DNA of 64,000 bases, from NCBI RefSeq assembly GCF_007066085.1, contig NZ_CP041405.1:2604001-2668000 (forward strand), written 5' to 3'. The first letter of the stretch is position 1; every line of letters starts with the position of its first letter. The DNA is from Paenibacillus thiaminolyticus (GTDB taxonomy: Bacteria; Bacillota; Bacilli; Paenibacillales; Paenibacillaceae). The notes beneath the pieces were generated by a model. That model saw only the letters and a list, made by a program, of their open reading frames with translations, did no database searches and was not told where the DNA came from. Positions 34,568-45,612 of the stretch are shown piece by piece. The position numbers and the translations under genes were made by a program.

Positions 34568-34747
34568 TCAATCATTGCGGTAGCAATAATAATTGGTAAT
34601 GAAATAATGCGACAGCGGCAAGGAGGACTCCTGGACTTCCTCGCTGCTCGAATGATAGTACAAGTCCAAAAATACGGGAGACAGCGGATAAAACGCCGTG
34701 TACTCCATCGTCTCGTCTGTATCGTGTTCGACCTTGTTCATCGCCAT
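34568..34747 (-). CDS. 59-residue protein at the end of the aceA-aceB operon, unknown
   Basis: Begins MAMNKVEHDTDETMEYTAFY and ends ITNYYCYRND. It is acidic and unusually rich in Tyr and Phe, with no signal or membrane segment. AAGGAGG lies 9 bp before the ATG, and the gene begins 24 bp after the aceB stop in the same direction, so it is probably the last gene of the glyoxylate-shunt operon. I do not recognise a family. The shortness and strong ribosome binding site suggest a regulatory or adaptor microprotein; that is inference. Confidence 0.7.
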   Translation of the reverse strand: MAMNKVEHDTDETMEYTAFYPLSPVFLDLYYHSSSEEVQESSLPLSHYFITNYYCYRND

Positions 34748-34771
34748 ATGCGTGAACCTCCTTATGCGTAA

Positions 34772-36370
34772 TTAGGATAAGTGCATATAACCCGGGCGGG
34801 TCAAAAACGGCTCAAACGTATCCGCAACCGTCATATCGCGGAACAAAGAGGCAGCCAGCGTCAGGCGGGAGCCGGGGACTTGCTCTTCGCCCATGCGAAG
34901 ATGGAGATTCTCCAGCTCTTCCTGAAAGATTCGATCGAAGAGCTCGACCGTGACTTTGCGCCCATCGTCGAGCACGCCCCGCGGATGGCGAATCCACTGC
35001 CACAGCTGGGCTCTCGAAATCTCGGCGGTCGCGGCATCCTCCATCAGATGGTTGATCGGCACCGCCCCCATTCCTCGAAGCCATGCCTCCAAATATTGAA
35101 TGCCGACCGAAATGTTCATTCTCACGCCAGCCTCGGTAATCGGCCCTTGAGGCACCTCCAGCAAATCCGCCGCGGTGATCTCGCGTTCCGGCAGCTTCCC
35201 GAGCTGGTTCGGTCCCGGCATGTGGGCGTTGAACACTTCCATGGCGACCGGCACGAGACCGGGATGCGCCACCCATGTGCCGTCATGACCGTTCAGCGCT
35301 TCCCGCAGCTTATCCTTCCGCACCTTCTCCAGCGCCGCTTCGTTGGCCGCCGGATTGTTCTTGATCGGAATCTGGGCCGCCATGCCCCCGATGCAGTAGG
35401 CTTGGCGCCGATGGCAGGTCTGGATGGCGAGCAGCGAATAGGCCGTCATAAAAGGCGATTCCATCGTCACGATAGCCCTGTCGGGCAAAATGACGTCCGG
35501 GTTGCTCCGGAGCTTTTTGATATAGCTAAAAATGTAGTCCCAGCGCCCGCAATTCAAGCCGGCCGCATGATCGCGAAGCTCGAACAGAATCTCATCCATC
35601 TCGAAGGCGGCCAGAATCGTCTCGATTAAGACGGTAGCCTTAATCGTGCCGCGAGGAATGCCCAGCTCCTGCTGCGCGAATTCGAACACGTCATTCCACA
35701 GCCTCGCTTCCAGATGGCTCTCCATTTTCGGAAGGTAAAAATAAGGGCCGCTTCCCTGCCGAATCAACGTCTTCGCATTATGAAAAAAGTAAAGGCCGAA
35801 ATCGAATAGCGACGCCGAGATCGGCTGACCGTCGATCAACAGATGCTTCTCTTCCATATGCCAGCCCCGCGGCCGCACCTTGAGCACAGCCGGTTCCTCA
35901 TTCAGTTCATAGATTTTGCCCGCCTCGTTCACGAACCGTATCGTCCGGTTCACGGCATCCCGCAGATTGACCTGGCCTTCCAGCGTGTTGGACCAGGTTG
36001 GGGAATTGGCGTCTTCGAAATCCGCCATAAACACTTTGGCGCCCGAGTTCAACGCATTGATGACCATTTTGCGATCCCCGGAGGGACCTGTAATTTCCAC
36101 TCTTCGGTCCTGCAAATCGGCCGGGATGGACGCAACCGTCCAATCCGCATTCCGGACCTGTGCCGTCTCCGCCAAGAAGCCCGGCCACTCGCCCGCGTCC
36201 AGTCTCTGCTGGCGCTCGTCTCTCATGTGAAGCAGTTCCTTGCGGCGCTTCCCGAACCGCCTTTCCAACGCCGTCACGAAGTCCAGCGCTTTAGGCGTCA
36301 GGATGACGCGATGGGCATCGGAGCTGCAATCCCCTTTCAATTCACGGTCTGACTGGCTCACACGGTTCAT
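34772..36370 (-). CDS. aceB: Malate synthase A
   Basis: 532 residues from the ATG that has AGGGGG 8 bp upstream. The family signature [20 protein letters not shown] is intact, as are [28 protein letters not shown] and [10 protein letters not shown]. It condenses glyoxylate with acetyl-CoA to malate, completing the glyoxylate bypass with the upstream isocitrate lyase 49 bp away. The pair allows growth on acetate or fatty acids. It is expected to share the aceA promoter. Confidence 0.96.
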   Translation of the reverse strand: MNRVSQSDRELKGDCSSDAHRVILTPKALDFVTALERRFGKRRKELLHMRDERQQRLDAGEWPGFLAETAQVRNADWTVASIPADLQDRRVEITGPSGDRKMVINALNSGAKVFMADFEDANSPTWSNTLEGQVNLRDAVNRTIRFVNEAGKIYELNEEPAVLKVRPRGWHMEEKHLLIDGQPISASLFDFGLYFFHNAKTLIRQGSGPYFYLPKMESHLEARLWNDVFEFAQQELGIPRGTIKATVLIETILAAFEMDEILFELRDHAAGLNCGRWDYIFSYIKKLRSNPDVILPDRAIVTMESPFMTAYSLLAIQTCHRRQAYCIGGMAAQIPIKNNPAANEAALEKVRKDKLREALNGHDGTWVAHPGLVPVAMEVFNAHMPGPNQLGKLPEREITAADLLEVPQGPITEAGVRMNISVGIQYLEAWLRGMGAVPINHLMEDAATAEISRAQLWQWIRHPRGVLDDGRKVTVELFDRIFQEELENLHLRMGEEQVPGSRLTLAASLFRDMTVADTFEPFLTRPGYMHLS

Positions 36371-36419
36371 AGGTGGAACCCCCTTTGTTAAAATGGCTGA
36401 AGTGCTGAAATATGGTTCA

Positions 36420-37703
36420 TTAACGGCTGAACTGCTCCTGTTCTGTCGAACCTGCCAGCGCGGTAGTGCTGGCCAGGCCTCCGGCAATAAGCTGGGTCAC
36501 TTCGTCAAAATAACTGGCTCCCACTTCCCGTTGATGGCGGACCGCTTCATATCCTTCCGCCTCGCTGGCGAATTCCGCTTGCTGCAGCTCGGAGTAAGCT
36601 TCCATCCCCCGCTCCTTGTACCCTTTCGCCAGACGGAACATGCTGTGGTTCAAGGCATGGAAGCCGGCCAAAGTGACGAACTGGAACTTATAGCCCATGG
36701 CGCCGAGCTTCTGCTGGAAGGTGGCGATCTCCTTGTCGCTCAGCTTCCGTTTCCAGTTGAAGGATGGGGAGCAGTTATAGGCGAGCAATTTGCCCGGATA
36801 GCGGGCATGGATAGCTCGTGCGAATCGTTCCGCCTCCTCCAGATTCGGCTCGGCGGTCTCGCACCAGACCATGTCGGCATAAGGGGCGTAGGCCAGGCCC
36901 CGCGATATCGCTTGATCCAATCCCGCCCTTACATAATGGAAGCCTTCCACTGTCCGTTTGCCGGTCAGGAATGGCCGATCGTTGTCGTCGATGTCGCTGG
37001 TGAGGAGCTGCGCCGCATTCGCATCCGTCCGGGCAATCAAGACCGTATCCACCCCCATCACATCCGCCGCCAACCTCGCCGCGATCAGATGACGAATCGC
37101 CTGGCCCGTCGGCAGCAGCACCTTGCCGCCCATATGGCCGCATTTCTTCTCCGAGGCAAGCTGATCTTCCAGGTGGACTGCCGCCGCTCCCGCTTCGATC
37201 ATGGACTTCACGAGCTCGAATACATTCAACGGTCCTCCGAAGCCGGCCTCGGCATCCGCGATGATGGGCGCGAAGAAATCGATGTCATTCTTGCCCTCGG
37301 AATGCTGGATATGATCGGCGCGCTGCAGCGCCTGATTGATTCTCTTCACGACATGAGGAACGCTGTTCGCCGGATAGAGACTCTGGTCGGGATACATCTG
37401 TCCGGACAGATTCGCGTCCGCCGCCACCTGCCATCCGCTGAGATAGATGGCCTTCAATCCCGCTTTGACCTGCTGGACGGCTTGGTTGCCGGTCAAGGCA
37501 CCCAGCGCATGGATATAATCTTCCGAATGAAGCAGCTCCCACAATTTCGCGGAACCCCGCCGGGCCAATGTATATTCGATTTGCACAGACCCCCGCAATC
37601 TCAGTACGTCTTCCGGCGAATACGCACGCCGGATGCCTTGATACCGGGTTCCAGACCAATGCTCCTTCATCTGCCCGAGTTCCGTTCTCCCTGTCTCTCT
37701 CAT
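36420..37703 (-). CDS. aceA: Isocitrate lyase
   Basis: 427 residues. The catalytic signature [11 protein letters not shown] is present, along with [29 protein letters not shown] and YNCSPSFNW. It cleaves isocitrate to succinate and glyoxylate. GGAGGAGG lies 7 bp before the chosen ATG; the frame is open further upstream but that part overlaps a separate Cys-rich gene. It is second in an operon: Cys-rich 54-mer, aceA, aceB, 59-mer. The promoter region has three TTATATAAC palindromes. Confidence 0.96.
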   Translation of the reverse strand: MRETGRTELGQMKEHWSGTRYQGIRRAYSPEDVLRLRGSVQIEYTLARRGSAKLWELLHSEDYIHALGALTGNQAVQQVKAGLKAIYLSGWQVAADANLSGQMYPDQSLYPANSVPHVVKRINQALQRADHIQHSEGKNDIDFFAPIIADAEAGFGGPLNVFELVKSMIEAGAAAVHLEDQLASEKKCGHMGGKVLLPTGQAIRHLIAARLAADVMGVDTVLIARTDANAAQLLTSDIDDNDRPFLTGKRTVEGFHYVRAGLDQAISRGLAYAPYADMVWCETAEPNLEEAERFARAIHARYPGKLLAYNCSPSFNWKRKLSDKEIATFQQKLGAMGYKFQFVTLAGFHALNHSMFRLAKGYKERGMEAYSELQQAEFASEAEGYEAVRHQREVGASYFDEVTQLIAGGLASTTALAGSTEQEQFSR

Positions 37704-37740
37704 CGTGAATCCTCCTCCATCGATTTGAATTTGGTTCGAT

Positions 37741-37905
37741 TCATGCTTCCTGCTCCAGGTAACCGTTGCCGGAGCACCGGCTGCAAGGCAGAACCCGCCT
37801 GCCCTCGCATAATGGGCAATCATGATGTTCCTGGGTTTCAGCTATCGGGTTCATGCATTTAAAGCAGTCCAAATCGCCATTGCCGCTGCATACGGGACAA
37901 TCCAT
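37741..37905 (-). CDS. Cys-rich 54-residue zinc-finger-like protein preceding aceA
   Basis: The protein begins [17 protein letters not shown] and contains a second half [21 protein letters not shown]. Eight cysteines form four CxxC pairs, with CxxCxGxG repeats like the DnaJ zinc-finger domain, enough for two zinc sites. The ATG has GAGGGGG 8 bp upstream, and the stop is 37 bp before the aceA start. It is the first gene after the operator-rich promoter. No longer DnaJ-like protein is nearby, so it is a stand-alone microprotein. Function is unknown; a chaperone- or regulator-like role in the operon is possible. Confidence 0.75.
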   Translation of the reverse strand: MDCPVCSGNGDLDCFKCMNPIAETQEHHDCPLCEGRRVLPCSRCSGNGYLEQEA

Positions 37906-37925
37906 GCCGTGCACCCCCTCTTAAC

Positions 37926-38019
37926 TGTTATATAACAAAACTGTTTTGTTGATGTCATTATATAACACTGGCAATAACTGTTCAATACTGTTTTTTAAAA
38001 TTTTTATTGTTATATAACA
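37926..38019 (-). promoter_or_regulatory. Promoter and palindromic operators of the aceA operon
   Basis: On the minus strand TTGAAC (37980-37985), 17 bp, then TATAAT (37957-37962). Two perfect 12-bp palindromes TGTTATATAACA lie at 37926-37937 (about +13 to +24) and 38008-38019 (upstream of -35). A third, degenerate copy ATTATATAAC overlaps the -10. This is a typical layout for repression, possibly with looping. The candidate repressor is the YtoI-like protein, whose gene has a matching site. Confidence 0.75.
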
Positions 38020-38141
38020 AAATGGGCAATATTCCTTAGATAGAACCCTTGCAGCGGAAAATAGAAAAGAGCCTGCACCTTGGTCGCAAGATACAGACTC
38101 TTCTAGGCAAAAGGCTTGCTTCAACGCCCGCCGCCCCATGC

Positions 38142-38170
38142 AAAAAGCCGCAGCTTGATGCTGCGGCTTC
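38142..38170 (-). terminator. Intrinsic terminator of the flavoprotein gene
   Basis: On the minus strand AAGCCGCAGC-ATCAA-GCTGCGGCTT is followed by TTT, 20 bp past the stop codon. Confidence 0.85.
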
Positions 38171-38190
38171 GGCTTCTGAACATTTGCTAT

Positions 38191-40050
<1,860 letters not shown>

Positions 40051-40182
40051 CTACATCATCATGATAGCACAGTAATTAATGTTGATTAGTGAAAGTTATC
40101 ACTTTCACTATATAAAAGCGTAAATATATATGAACAAACAACTTTGTCTTGGACAGGGACCGCGAGAAGCTGCTCCTCATTC

Positions 40183-40357
40183 CTGTAAAAGTGCAGGATT
40201 TTCGCCTGTGTCGCTTGTTGGAAAAGGGACTGCTGCAAATATACAGCAATTTCGTTGATTTCGGTTCGTATTTAACATTAATGGTGTGAAAAGCTGTATT
40301 TTTGCAGGACTCATTACAAAATGCGCCGTCCGAGGGAATAAATGCTGCAAATTCGCA
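40183..40357. repeat. Cluster of four spaced palindromes, CTGYA-N4-TRCAG (copy 2)
   Basis: Motifs start at 40183 (CTGTAAAAGTGCAG), 40232 (CTGCAAATATACAG), 40293 (CTGTATTTTTGCAG) and 40344 (CTGCAAATTCGCAG), with spacings of 49, 61 and 51 bp. This mirrors the cluster at 957-1132. It fills most of the 560-bp gap between the flavoprotein and a small gene; nothing else is recognisable there. Confidence 0.75.
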
Positions 40358-40519
40358 GGATTGGTACCGTTCATGCGTGGCATGCAGCGCGGACTTCAGG
40401 CACATGGAGATGCGCAGAGGAAATGCATTTATTCGCTGTTCGCCGCGCTTCAATCAGAGGAACTCGCCGCCCGCGATCCGCAGGGCCCCTTCGGCGTGAA
40501 CCGCCGCGCTGCTTCGCAC

Positions 40520-40550
40520 AAAAAAGCTGCAGCCCCCCAGACTGCAGCTT
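40520..40550 (-). terminator. Intrinsic terminator of the 63-residue protein gene
   Basis: On the minus strand AAGCTGCAG and CTGCAGCTT form a 9-bp stem followed by TTTTTT, 4 bp past the stop codon. Confidence 0.85.
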
Positions 40551-40554
40551 CCAT

Positions 40555-40746
40555 TTATGCTCCCGCTTCGAACGAGACGGGCGTGACAATCAGCGGCGCA
40601 TTCGCCCTGCACTTCAACGCCCGCTCCTGCCCGCGGTACCGGACGAGGCATTCTCCGTCCGCATCAGGCACCACTTCCGCCGCGGCCACGGGCCGCGCGT
40701 ACCACAGCTTCAAGTCCTCGTCACGTGCTGTCTTGCTCGTTGCCAT
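40555..40746 (-). CDS. Small conserved hypothetical protein
   Basis: 63 residues beginning MATSKTARDEDLKLWYARPV and containing GECLVRYRGQERALKCRANA. Mixed charge, predicted small beta-rich fold, no signal or membrane segment. AAGGAG lies about 11 bp before the ATG, a little far. The dedicated terminator directly after the stop supports a real gene. It lies just downstream of the decayed AlkZ-like gene on the same strand. No function can be proposed. Confidence 0.65.
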   Translation of the reverse strand: MATSKTARDEDLKLWYARPVAAAEVVPDADGECLVRYRGQERALKCRANAPLIVTPVSFEAGA

Positions 40747-40835
40747 CGCGTCTCACACTCCTTGCATGCGCAGGTTCACTGTCACGATGTGCTTCGTTTC
40801 CCGGAAAGCTGAGCCTGCGGTCTGCTGCGGTATTT

Positions 40836-41754
40836 TCATAGAGGCTCGGAACGCACGGAAGCAGAGTTAGCCGCCAGCACGATGCAGCGCGGAGCTTTGA
40901 TTGAAAAAAGAGACTGTTCTCTCTGCTTCCTGGCTGAGCTCGGCCCCCAAACCTCCATCTTCATCTCCAAACGGCGCATCTCCACTTTTTTTCCTTTTAC
41001 TTTCCATGTTCCCGCTATCATGCCGTTGATCAGGACAGCCGGATGGACATGACCGGCCGCGCCATAATTTTTTTTTTTAATGCTCGCTTTCCAGATAAAA
41101 CTTTTCTTTATGCCCCAATAACAACGGATCGAATTTCGGCAGCAGCTTTACTGTCGGAATAGCCGCCGGATTGTTCGTTCTATATATGTTTTTATTATCG
41201 TATAGATCGCCAATCGAAATGAGATCGGCACTGCTATTTTTCAATTTTTTTTAGCCAGCGTGACCGTAATCCCCGACCAGTACGCAAAATCCTCGGCTCT
41301 TGCCGGACCATAAGCCTGCAAATAGCGCAATAGAATCAGGCCAAGGGCTTCTTCCTGATCATACATATGATAGATGTCGGGCTGGTCCTGCAGCCACGAG
41401 CTTGTAAGATGGAATGCGTTGTCCGGCTCAAGCGGGTTCCCGTGAATCACCATCCGCTTATAAGACAAGTCCTTAAGTATTCCGCCCCACGGAGACAGTA
41501 AATAGTCTATGAGAGAGGGCTCGAATTTCAATGAGGCGTTCAAATCCGCTTTTACCTGTTGTCTCGTCTTCGGTCATTTCATTCAAGGATACGTTGCTCT
41601 GCAGTCTGCACTGTATCGCCAGTAAGGAATGGCTGAAGATCTGTGACTGAATTCCGAACTCGTGTTCCAGCAAATCCATCACATGGGCAAGGGAGTTTTC
41701 TTGCGAAAGTTTTTGTCTGTGCAGCAGCTCTTGGCATCTGCTCCTCGTGTCCAT
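40836..41754 (-). pseudogene. Decayed winged-helix AlkZ-like DNA glycosylase gene
   Basis: The 5' end is intact: AAGGAGG 7 bp before an ATG, then MDTRSRCQELLHRQKLSQEN and LLAIQCRLQSN, as in the HTH_42/AlkZ family that unhooks crosslinks or alkylated bases. The frame then shifts near 41500 (ASLKFEPSLIDYLLSPWGGI) and again near 41240. A third frame holds the C-terminal part, KFDPLLLGHKEKFYL, a stop inside a run of A residues near 41070, and AGHVHPAVLINGMIAGTWKV. Several independent frameshifts mean it is a pseudogene. Confidence 0.75.
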
Positions 41755-41848
41755 CGTTATGCCTCCTTCCGATTTTCCGATCCGAGACAGCCGGATGACG
41801 TTGATGTACAGGAGCACCTTCGGCCGCCGTGTTGCCAGATTCCCAAGT

Positions 41849-43336
41849 CTACCTGCTTGGCACCGGGTCCTGGACTTTCACAAATTCGATCTCCTTCGCT
41901 CCTGGATCCAGCAAGAATGAGACCGTAAGACGAGAGAAACGTCCCCCTGTATCCGCATGGAAGGAAGCTGGAATGGAGAGATCGAAGACGTCAAAATAAA
42001 GCTCATACCTGTCGTCGCCGAGGGGCGTCATCGGAAAGGCCAGTCCATGAAACAAGGCGCGTAATTGGCCATCCGCCCTCTCGACAACCAACTCTCCATA
42101 GGCCGGGTGTTCGAATCTCCCCGCATACTCATTCGCTGCCCGTACGGTTACGCTTCCCCGATCCTCATTGCCGGGACGGTCCGCCTCCTTCCGCATCGCC
42201 TCTTTCCCTTGCTTCGCCCATTCCTCGTACTGCTTCATCTCCGTAGCCATTCGCTCGCTCCAGTCAAGAGGCTCCAGCTCCAGCAGCCGGTCGAACAAGG
42301 TGTAGGAGAGGAAGCGCGGAAGCAGTGAGCCATTTTTGTTCGTTAAAAGGACGACACCGATGTTCTCCTGCGGCAAAAAGGAGATGAGAGAAGAAAATCC
42401 GTCAATTCCGCCATTATGATGAACCAACTGATAGCCCCGATACGATTCAATGCACCAGCCTAGGCCGTAAGTGCAGATGGGAAGCTCCTTTTTCCAAAAA
42501 TACGAGGAATCGCAAGGCATCTGGGGTGTATGCATCGTGGCGATGCTTCCTTCCGTAACTAGCCGCTGCCCCTGGAATGCCCCCTGATTCAGTTGGAGCA
42601 GCACCCAGTTCGCCATCTCCATGACATTGCTGTTAATCGAGCCAGCCGGACCAATCACATCAAGGTTGCGGTAAGCGGTTGCCTGCACCTGATTGTCCTT
42701 GTCTATATATGGCACAGCGGCATTCGTATGACGTGCCGTCTCTTCAATGGAGAAGTTACTGTTCGCCATCAGCAGCGGCTCAAATATCCGCTCCTGCACC
42801 CATTGCTCCCAAGGCACTCCTGCAAGCTGCCCCACGAGATATCCCGCAGCCGTGTACATTAAATTATTGTATTGCCACTTGGAGCGGAAATCGTGGTTCG
42901 GCTCCAAATATTGCAGCCGCTCGATGATTTCTTCCCGGGTGAACGGCGCATTGTACCACATGAGATCATGCCGCGGAAGGCCGGAGCGGTGACACAGCAT
43001 ATCCCGGATTGTGATTCGTTCCGTCGCGAAGCCGTCAAATAGTTTGAAATTCGGAAGATACTCCTTCACCGGCCGATCCCAGTCCAACTTGCCCTCGTCT
43101 ACGAGCATTCCCGCTGACATGGCCGTAAATGCCTTCGTGCAGGAGCCAATCGCGAACAGCGTCTCCGGCGTCACCTTCAGCCCCAGCTCCACATTCCGCA
43201 GGCCGAAGCCTTCCGCCATCGCGATCTGCTGCCCTTGGATGACCGCGATCGCAAGTCCCGGCACCTTCCATTGCTCCATCTGCTGTTGAATGTATTCCGA
43301 GAATCCATGTAACTTCGCTTGCATGATGCTCATCAT
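41849..43336 (-). CDS. Serine hydrolase of the beta-lactamase/PBP4* family
   Basis: 495 residues without a signal peptide. Catalytic motifs are SCTK (SxxK, about residue 66), YNN (about 156) and HHNGG (about 310). The C-terminal 150 residues (YAGRFEHPAYGELVVERADGQL) resemble DUF3471, common in PBP4*-type esterases and peptidases. It starts at ATGATG. It probably acts as a D-amino-acid peptidase or esterase. A decayed fragment of a paralogue lies just upstream. Confidence 0.9.
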   Translation of the reverse strand: MMSIMQAKLHGFSEYIQQQMEQWKVPGLAIAVIQGQQIAMAEGFGLRNVELGLKVTPETLFAIGSCTKAFTAMSAGMLVDEGKLDWDRPVKEYLPNFKLFDGFATERITIRDMLCHRSGLPRHDLMWYNAPFTREEIIERLQYLEPNHDFRSKWQYNNLMYTAAGYLVGQLAGVPWEQWVQERIFEPLLMANSNFSIEETARHTNAAVPYIDKDNQVQATAYRNLDVIGPAGSINSNVMEMANWVLLQLNQGAFQGQRLVTEGSIATMHTPQMPCDSSYFWKKELPICTYGLGWCIESYRGYQLVHHNGGIDGFSSLISFLPQENIGVVLLTNKNGSLLPRFLSYTLFDRLLELEPLDWSERMATEMKQYEEWAKQGKEAMRKEADRPGNEDRGSVTVRAANEYAGRFEHPAYGELVVERADGQLRALFHGLAFPMTPLGDDRYELYFDVFDLSIPASFHADTGGRFSRLTVSFLLDPGAKEIEFVKVQDPVPSR

Positions 43337-43570
43337 TGTTCCTCCTTATACTTTATTTGAGGCCGTACAACCGCCCGCTTTGGCCGCCTTGCCTTGTGCA
43401 ATTTTGCTCTCCTTCGCTTCCGGCTCCGGAGTCAGCGGCATCGAGATCCGATCAACTTGTAGCCCAGATATGTAAGCGTTCCCGTATCATCGTGCAGCGG
43501 AAGAGGGGCGTCCGAACCTCTATCTCCTTTGACGGCGGAGAACCCTATTCCCCTTCTATTCCGTTCTCCC

Positions 43571-43645
43571 GGTTCGCCATATCTTCGCATTGCTGTTAAT
43601 CGTGCCAGCCGGTCTAATGACCTACAGGTTACGGTACTCAACAGT
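43571..43645 (-). pseudogene. Fragment of a second beta-lactamase-family gene
   Basis: The plus-strand segment containing GCATTGCTGTTAATCG and GCCAGCCGGTCTAATG matches 42607-42681 inside the neighbouring hydrolase gene (CATTGCTGTTAATCG, GCCAGCCGGACCAATC), at roughly three bases in four. Frames are broken on both sides. It appears to be the remnant of a tandem duplication. The rest of 43337-43776 shows no gene. Confidence 0.55.
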
Positions 43646-43776
43646 TCAACACGCAGCCGGGAACTCCTGTCCGGGCCCTCTGGATTTCATTGTGAAATTT
43701 GTCCTTCTCCGCAGGGTGCAGTAAAATTAAGGAAGTGCCGAAGCACAGATTGAATAGGGGAGGCTTGAGAAAAACG

Positions 43777-44928
43777 ATGAAGACAGACACGCAAACCGGG
43801 GCATGCCAGCCACAATATGATCTTGCTAAGCTGGATACGCTCCTGCACGAGGATCATATCGCCAGGAATTTCCGCAATATGGACCATATTTTGCCGAAGC
43901 ACGATATTCTCGCGCCGGCGGACAAGTTCCGGTTCTCCGAGGACTTGCAGCATCTGGACGATGTCCGCTACAGTTACAACGGGCAAGCATCCACCGCCGG
44001 AGAATATATGGAGAAGGTGAAAGCCACCGCTTGGCTGATCATCAAGGATGATGCCATCATAACAGAGCGCTATTATAACGGATATACGCGGGAATCGACC
44101 GCCACGTCCATGTCGGTCGCCAAATCATTCGTCTCGGCCCTGACGGGCATCGCCTTCGACGAGGGCGCGATGCGGGACGTCCACGATCCGGTAACGCGGT
44201 ACTTGCCGGAGCTGGCCGGAAGCGGCTATGACGGAGCTACCATCAAGGATGTGCTGCAAATGTCCTCCGGCGTTCGCTTCAATGAAGACTACGCCGATCC
44301 CGATGCGGAGATTTATACGTTTATGAACGATGTCTTCGGGGAGTCGGCGATGCCGATCTCGGAGTACGTGCGCAAGCTGACTCGTATGCAGCCGCCGGGA
44401 CATTACCAGTACAAGAGCGTGGATACCCAAGTGCTATGTATGCTGCTGGAGCGGACAACAGGGAAGAAGGTATCAGTTTATTTGGAGGAAAAGCTGTGGC
44501 AGCCGCTTGGCATGGAATACGATGCCTATTGGAACACTGACCTGCACGGCAATGATATTGCATTCGCCTTCTTGAATGCCGCTTTGCGGGACTACGCGAA
44601 ATTCGGCCGCCTTGTCCTGCATCAGGGAGCCTGGAACGGCCGGCAGATCATTTCGGAGAAATGGATGAAGGAATCGGTCATTCCGGATCGGGCCGACTTG
44701 CAGCCGGGGCAAGCCGAGGAATGCTTCGGCTATCAGTATCAGTGGTGGACGCCGCACGGAAGCGACGGCTCGGAGGTGATGGCCCGTGGCATTTACGGAC
44801 AGCACATCTATATCAATCGAAGGCATCATGCCGTCATCGTCAAGTCCGGCGTCGATCCGACCGTCTTCAATGTTCACGACGGCGAAGCGGTCACGGCCTA
44901 CCGGACCATTCTCGAACATCTCGGATAG
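43777..44928 (+). CDS. Serine hydrolase, 6-aminohexanoate-dimer hydrolase (NylB)-like
   Basis: 383 residues. The SxxK nucleophile is in TSMSVAKSFVSAL (about residue 113), the YxS-type Tyr in GHYQYKSVDTQ, and a conserved YGYQ-like FGYQYQWWT near 320. The class C beta-lactamase fold family includes NylB and carboxylesterases. It lacks a signal peptide. The ATG at 43777 was chosen; GGGGAGG is 13 bp upstream, slightly far, and a TTG three codons earlier is possible. It is divergent from the related hydrolase at 41849-43336. Confidence 0.88.
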   Translation: MKTDTQTGACQPQYDLAKLDTLLHEDHIARNFRNMDHILPKHDILAPADKFRFSEDLQHLDDVRYSYNGQASTAGEYMEKVKATAWLIIKDDAIITERYYNGYTRESTATSMSVAKSFVSALTGIAFDEGAMRDVHDPVTRYLPELAGSGYDGATIKDVLQMSSGVRFNEDYADPDAEIYTFMNDVFGESAMPISEYVRKLTRMQPPGHYQYKSVDTQVLCMLLERTTGKKVSVYLEEKLWQPLGMEYDAYWNTDLHGNDIAFAFLNAALRDYAKFGRLVLHQGAWNGRQIISEKWMKESVIPDRADLQPGQAEECFGYQYQWWTPHGSDGSEVMARGIYGQHIYINRRHHAVIVKSGVDPTVFNVHDGEAVTAYRTILEHLG

Positions 44929-45015
44929 CGTGTAACGCGAATGGGCGCACCGGCCTGCGGCGGAACACGGAATGTGGATACCAATCCGGCGGTGCGTTCC
45001 GGGCTGCAGCATTCG

Positions 45016-45261
45016 CTACCCGAGCGGAGGCTGCAGCCGCACTGGCCGGACAACGATGGCATGCTCCTTCCCCGGCTTGGCCTGCCGGTCTGCTTGTCTC
45101 TCCCGGTGGCCGGCCCGCTTCCGCTTCTCATGCAGAATGTCATAGAAGCTGGGCTTGGCGTTGGAGCGGCCACTGCGAATCGCCGGTCTCGCGTAAGGGT
45201 GAGCATACCAGGAATGGTAAGGATCGTATCGGTGCACGTTGATTCGAACATCCCATAACAT
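45016..45261 (-). CDS. Small basic hypothetical protein
   Basis: 81 residues, Arg/His/Tyr-rich: MLWDVRINVHRYDPYHSWYA, then SFYDILHEKRKRAGHRERQA. Very basic, no signal or membrane segment. GAGGAGG lies 8 bp before the ATG, which is the main evidence for a real gene. It is convergent with the NylB-like gene and its end almost meets it. Strong charge hints at nucleic-acid or wall-polymer binding, but I do not recognise it. Confidence 0.6.
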   Translation of the reverse strand: MLWDVRINVHRYDPYHSWYAHPYARPAIRSGRSNAKPSFYDILHEKRKRAGHRERQADRQAKPGKEHAIVVRPVRLQPPLG

Positions 45262-45612
45262 CGGGGATTCCTCCTCTTCATGATAAGCTTATGGAAGCAG
45301 CCTTTGCCTAGTGAAGACAAGACTCACGCTTGCTTGTTCTCTGGCTTCTGTAGACATCGAATGCGAACAGTTCTCTCGATAATACATACCCGCTCTGATC
45401 CCGCTTCAATCTAGAACCGCCGGCAGCAAACTGCTTCTTCCTCATTCTACTATTTCATACCGCGATTTGCATCCCGTTCAAGCTCCCGAGCCCGGCCTGA
45501 TTGGTTCGTTGACCGGAAGGCGATTTGCTATAATATCCGTATGAGCCCCGCAGCAAGGGGCATGACACATTCCATGGTCCCTGCACGAACCTGAAGCGAG
45601 GAGGATAAAGCG
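45262..45612. other. Intergenic region with extended -10 promoter for the HtrA-like gene
   Basis: A TGCTATAAT extended -10 lies at 45526-45534 on the plus strand, without a good -35. The rest of this 350-bp gap shows no gene or repeat. Confidence 0.5.
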
